The notes under the pieces: generated by a model
What the model was told of the DNA's origin: nothing
The model's database searches: none
The model's input: the letters and a program-made list of their open reading frames with translations, nothing else
NCBI GenBank assembly: GCA_050122535.1
Contig: JASFIT010000298.1
Coordinates: forward strand, 1-5,992
DNA length: 5,992 bases
Source of the DNA: JASFEQ01 sp050122535
GTDB lineage: Bacteria > Desulfobacterota > DSM-4660 > Desulfatiglandales > HGW-15
Reading direction: 5' to 3'
Position numbers and translations under genes: made by a program
Part shown: positions 5,697 to 5,992 of the stretch, piece by piece
How the letters are laid out: each line of letters starts with the position of its first letter
Numbering within the stretch: the first letter of the stretch is position 1

Positions 5697-5717
5697 CTGC
5701 AGAGTGCAGTCCTTTTT
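5697..5717 (+). terminator. Weak terminator-like hairpin after hdrB
   Basis: CTGCA (5697-5701) and TGCAG (5705-5709) form a 5-bp stem with loop GAG. It is followed by TCC and five T (5713-5717). Position 38 bases after the hdrB stop is right for an operon end, but the stem is short and the T-run is displaced by three bases, so efficiency would be low. Confidence 0.3.
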
Positions 5718-5762
5718 CAACCACCTCTTAATCCCATCCCGCCAGAGGCTGTGTCGCATTTC

Positions 5763-5795
5763 GTCATCCCCCGCCGAGTTCGGCGGGAGATCCAG
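5763..5795 (+). repeat. GTCAT...ATCCAG palindromic repeat, unit 3
   Basis: The unit starts GTCAT and ends ATCCAG. It contains a perfect 7-bp stem CCCGCCG (5770-5776) / CGGCGGG (5781-5787) with loop AGTT. Same orientation as unit 2; its core differs but the ends are conserved. Confidence 0.65.
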
Positions 5796-5820
5796 AGTGA
5801 TTTGATTTGCCGTGGTCTTC

Positions 5821-5911
5821 CTGGATTCCGGGTCTCGCCCACCCCCGTATCGAGTACGGGGCAGGCCCCGTATCAAGTACGGGGCAGGCTTGTGGGCTCG
5901 CCCGGAATGAC
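5821..5911 (-). repeat. GTCAT...ATCCAG repeat, unit 4, with nested hairpins
   Basis: This 91-bp unit is inverted relative to unit 3. The outer arms ATTCCGGG (5825-5832) / CCCGGAAT (5901-5908) are perfect. A second layer GCCCAC (5837-5842) / GTGGGC (5892-5897) encloses two consecutive hairpins. Folded on one strand it would give a branched, cloverleaf-like shape. It carries no tRNA features such as a T-loop or CCA end. Confidence 0.7.
5843..5888. repeat. Tandem duplication of a 23-bp hairpin module
   Basis: Bases 5843-5865 and 5866-5888 are identical except at one loop position (G5852 versus A5875). Each copy is a 7-bp stem CCCCGTA/TACGGGG with a five-base loop (TCGAG or TCAAG), followed by CAGG. 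It is a recent duplication inside repeat unit 4. Two copies of a self-complementary module are not a CRISPR array; there are no spacers. Confidence 0.8.
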
Positions 5912-5935
5912 AGTGGGGCGGTAGGATTTCAAGAG

Positions 5936-5969
5936 ATTGCTTCCCCCCGACTGGATCGGGGGTCGCAAT
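5936..5969. repeat. ATTGC...GCAAT palindromic repeat with GC-rich hairpin
   Basis: Outer arms ATTGC (5936-5940) and GCAAT (5965-5969) enclose a 7-bp perfect stem CCCCCGA (5944-5950) / TCGGGGG (5956-5962) with loop CTGGA. The frame GAGATTGCTTC...CGCAATAAC resembles another dispersed repeat common in deltaproteobacterial genomes (recalled, not checked), here with the hairpin module placed in its centre. Confidence 0.55.
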
Positions 5970-5992
5970 AACGGGACTTTGTAAGTTTCCAC

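Larger units (their letters stand above)
5659..5992. other. Gene-free tail rich in palindromes
   Basis: No gene is supported in the 334 bases after hdrB. A 10-bp palindrome CCTGATCAGG (5672-5681) and a weak terminator-like hairpin come first, followed by at least three palindromic repeat units, one with a tandem duplication inside. Any further subunit of the hdr cluster would lie beyond the window. Minus-strand frames here run through the repeats and are not genes. Confidence 0.6.

Noticed and set aside
5843..5888. CRISPR-like direct repeats
   Set aside because: There are only two copies, directly abutting with no spacers, and each is a complete palindrome, so it is a duplicated hairpin module.

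Overview
The window looks like chromosome from an anaerobic, probably sulfate-reducing bacterium of the Desulfobacterota (former Deltaproteobacteria). This is inferred from three things. There is a heterodisulfide-reductase HdrC/HdrB pair. There is a cobalamin-type radical SAM protein. The spacers hold several families of short GC-rich palindromic repeats of the kind I associate with such genomes. No rRNA, tRNA, CRISPR array or phage gene is visible.

Layout, left to right. (1) Bases 1-504: the 3' part of a GAF-domain protein; its reading frame is open to the window edge. (2) Bases 505-974: a non-coding spacer with a leftward terminator-like hairpin and a pair of inverted palindromic repeats. 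(3) Bases 975-2510: a B12-binding radical SAM enzyme resembling the anaerobic Mg-protoporphyrin cyclase BchE, with no other pigment gene in sight. (4) Bases 2620-3717 on the minus strand: the tRNA 2-thiouridylase MnmA, convergent with the radical SAM gene. It has a CxxC in the first active-site motif and no cysteine in the second. (5) Bases 3718-4056: a divergent spacer with a palindromic repeat and a good sigma70-type promoter for the next gene. (6) Bases 4057-5658: hdrC and hdrB, encoding a 2x[4Fe-4S] ferredoxin-like subunit and a double-CCG-domain subunit, which should work together as an electron-transfer/thiol-disulfide module. No HdrA is present in the window. (7) Bases 5659-5992: a gene-free tail packed with nested palindromes.

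The most interesting structure is a compact 152-bp element at 4581-4732, between hdrC and hdrB. It has 29-bp imperfect terminal inverted repeats (26/29 matching) and looks like a miniature inverted-repeat transposable element (MITE). Its left end supplies the present stop codon of hdrC. Removing it together with one copy of a 2-bp GA duplication restores an hdrC reading frame three codons longer. That frame ends 11 nt before the hdrB start, a normal tight operon junction.

The second interesting structure is a hairpin module, CCCG-N-ATCNAGT-N'-CGGG. It occurs four times in the spacers, and its variable pair N/N' changes in a compensatory way (C-G, T-A, T-A, G-C). It sits alone or nested inside larger GTCAT...ATCCAG repeat units.
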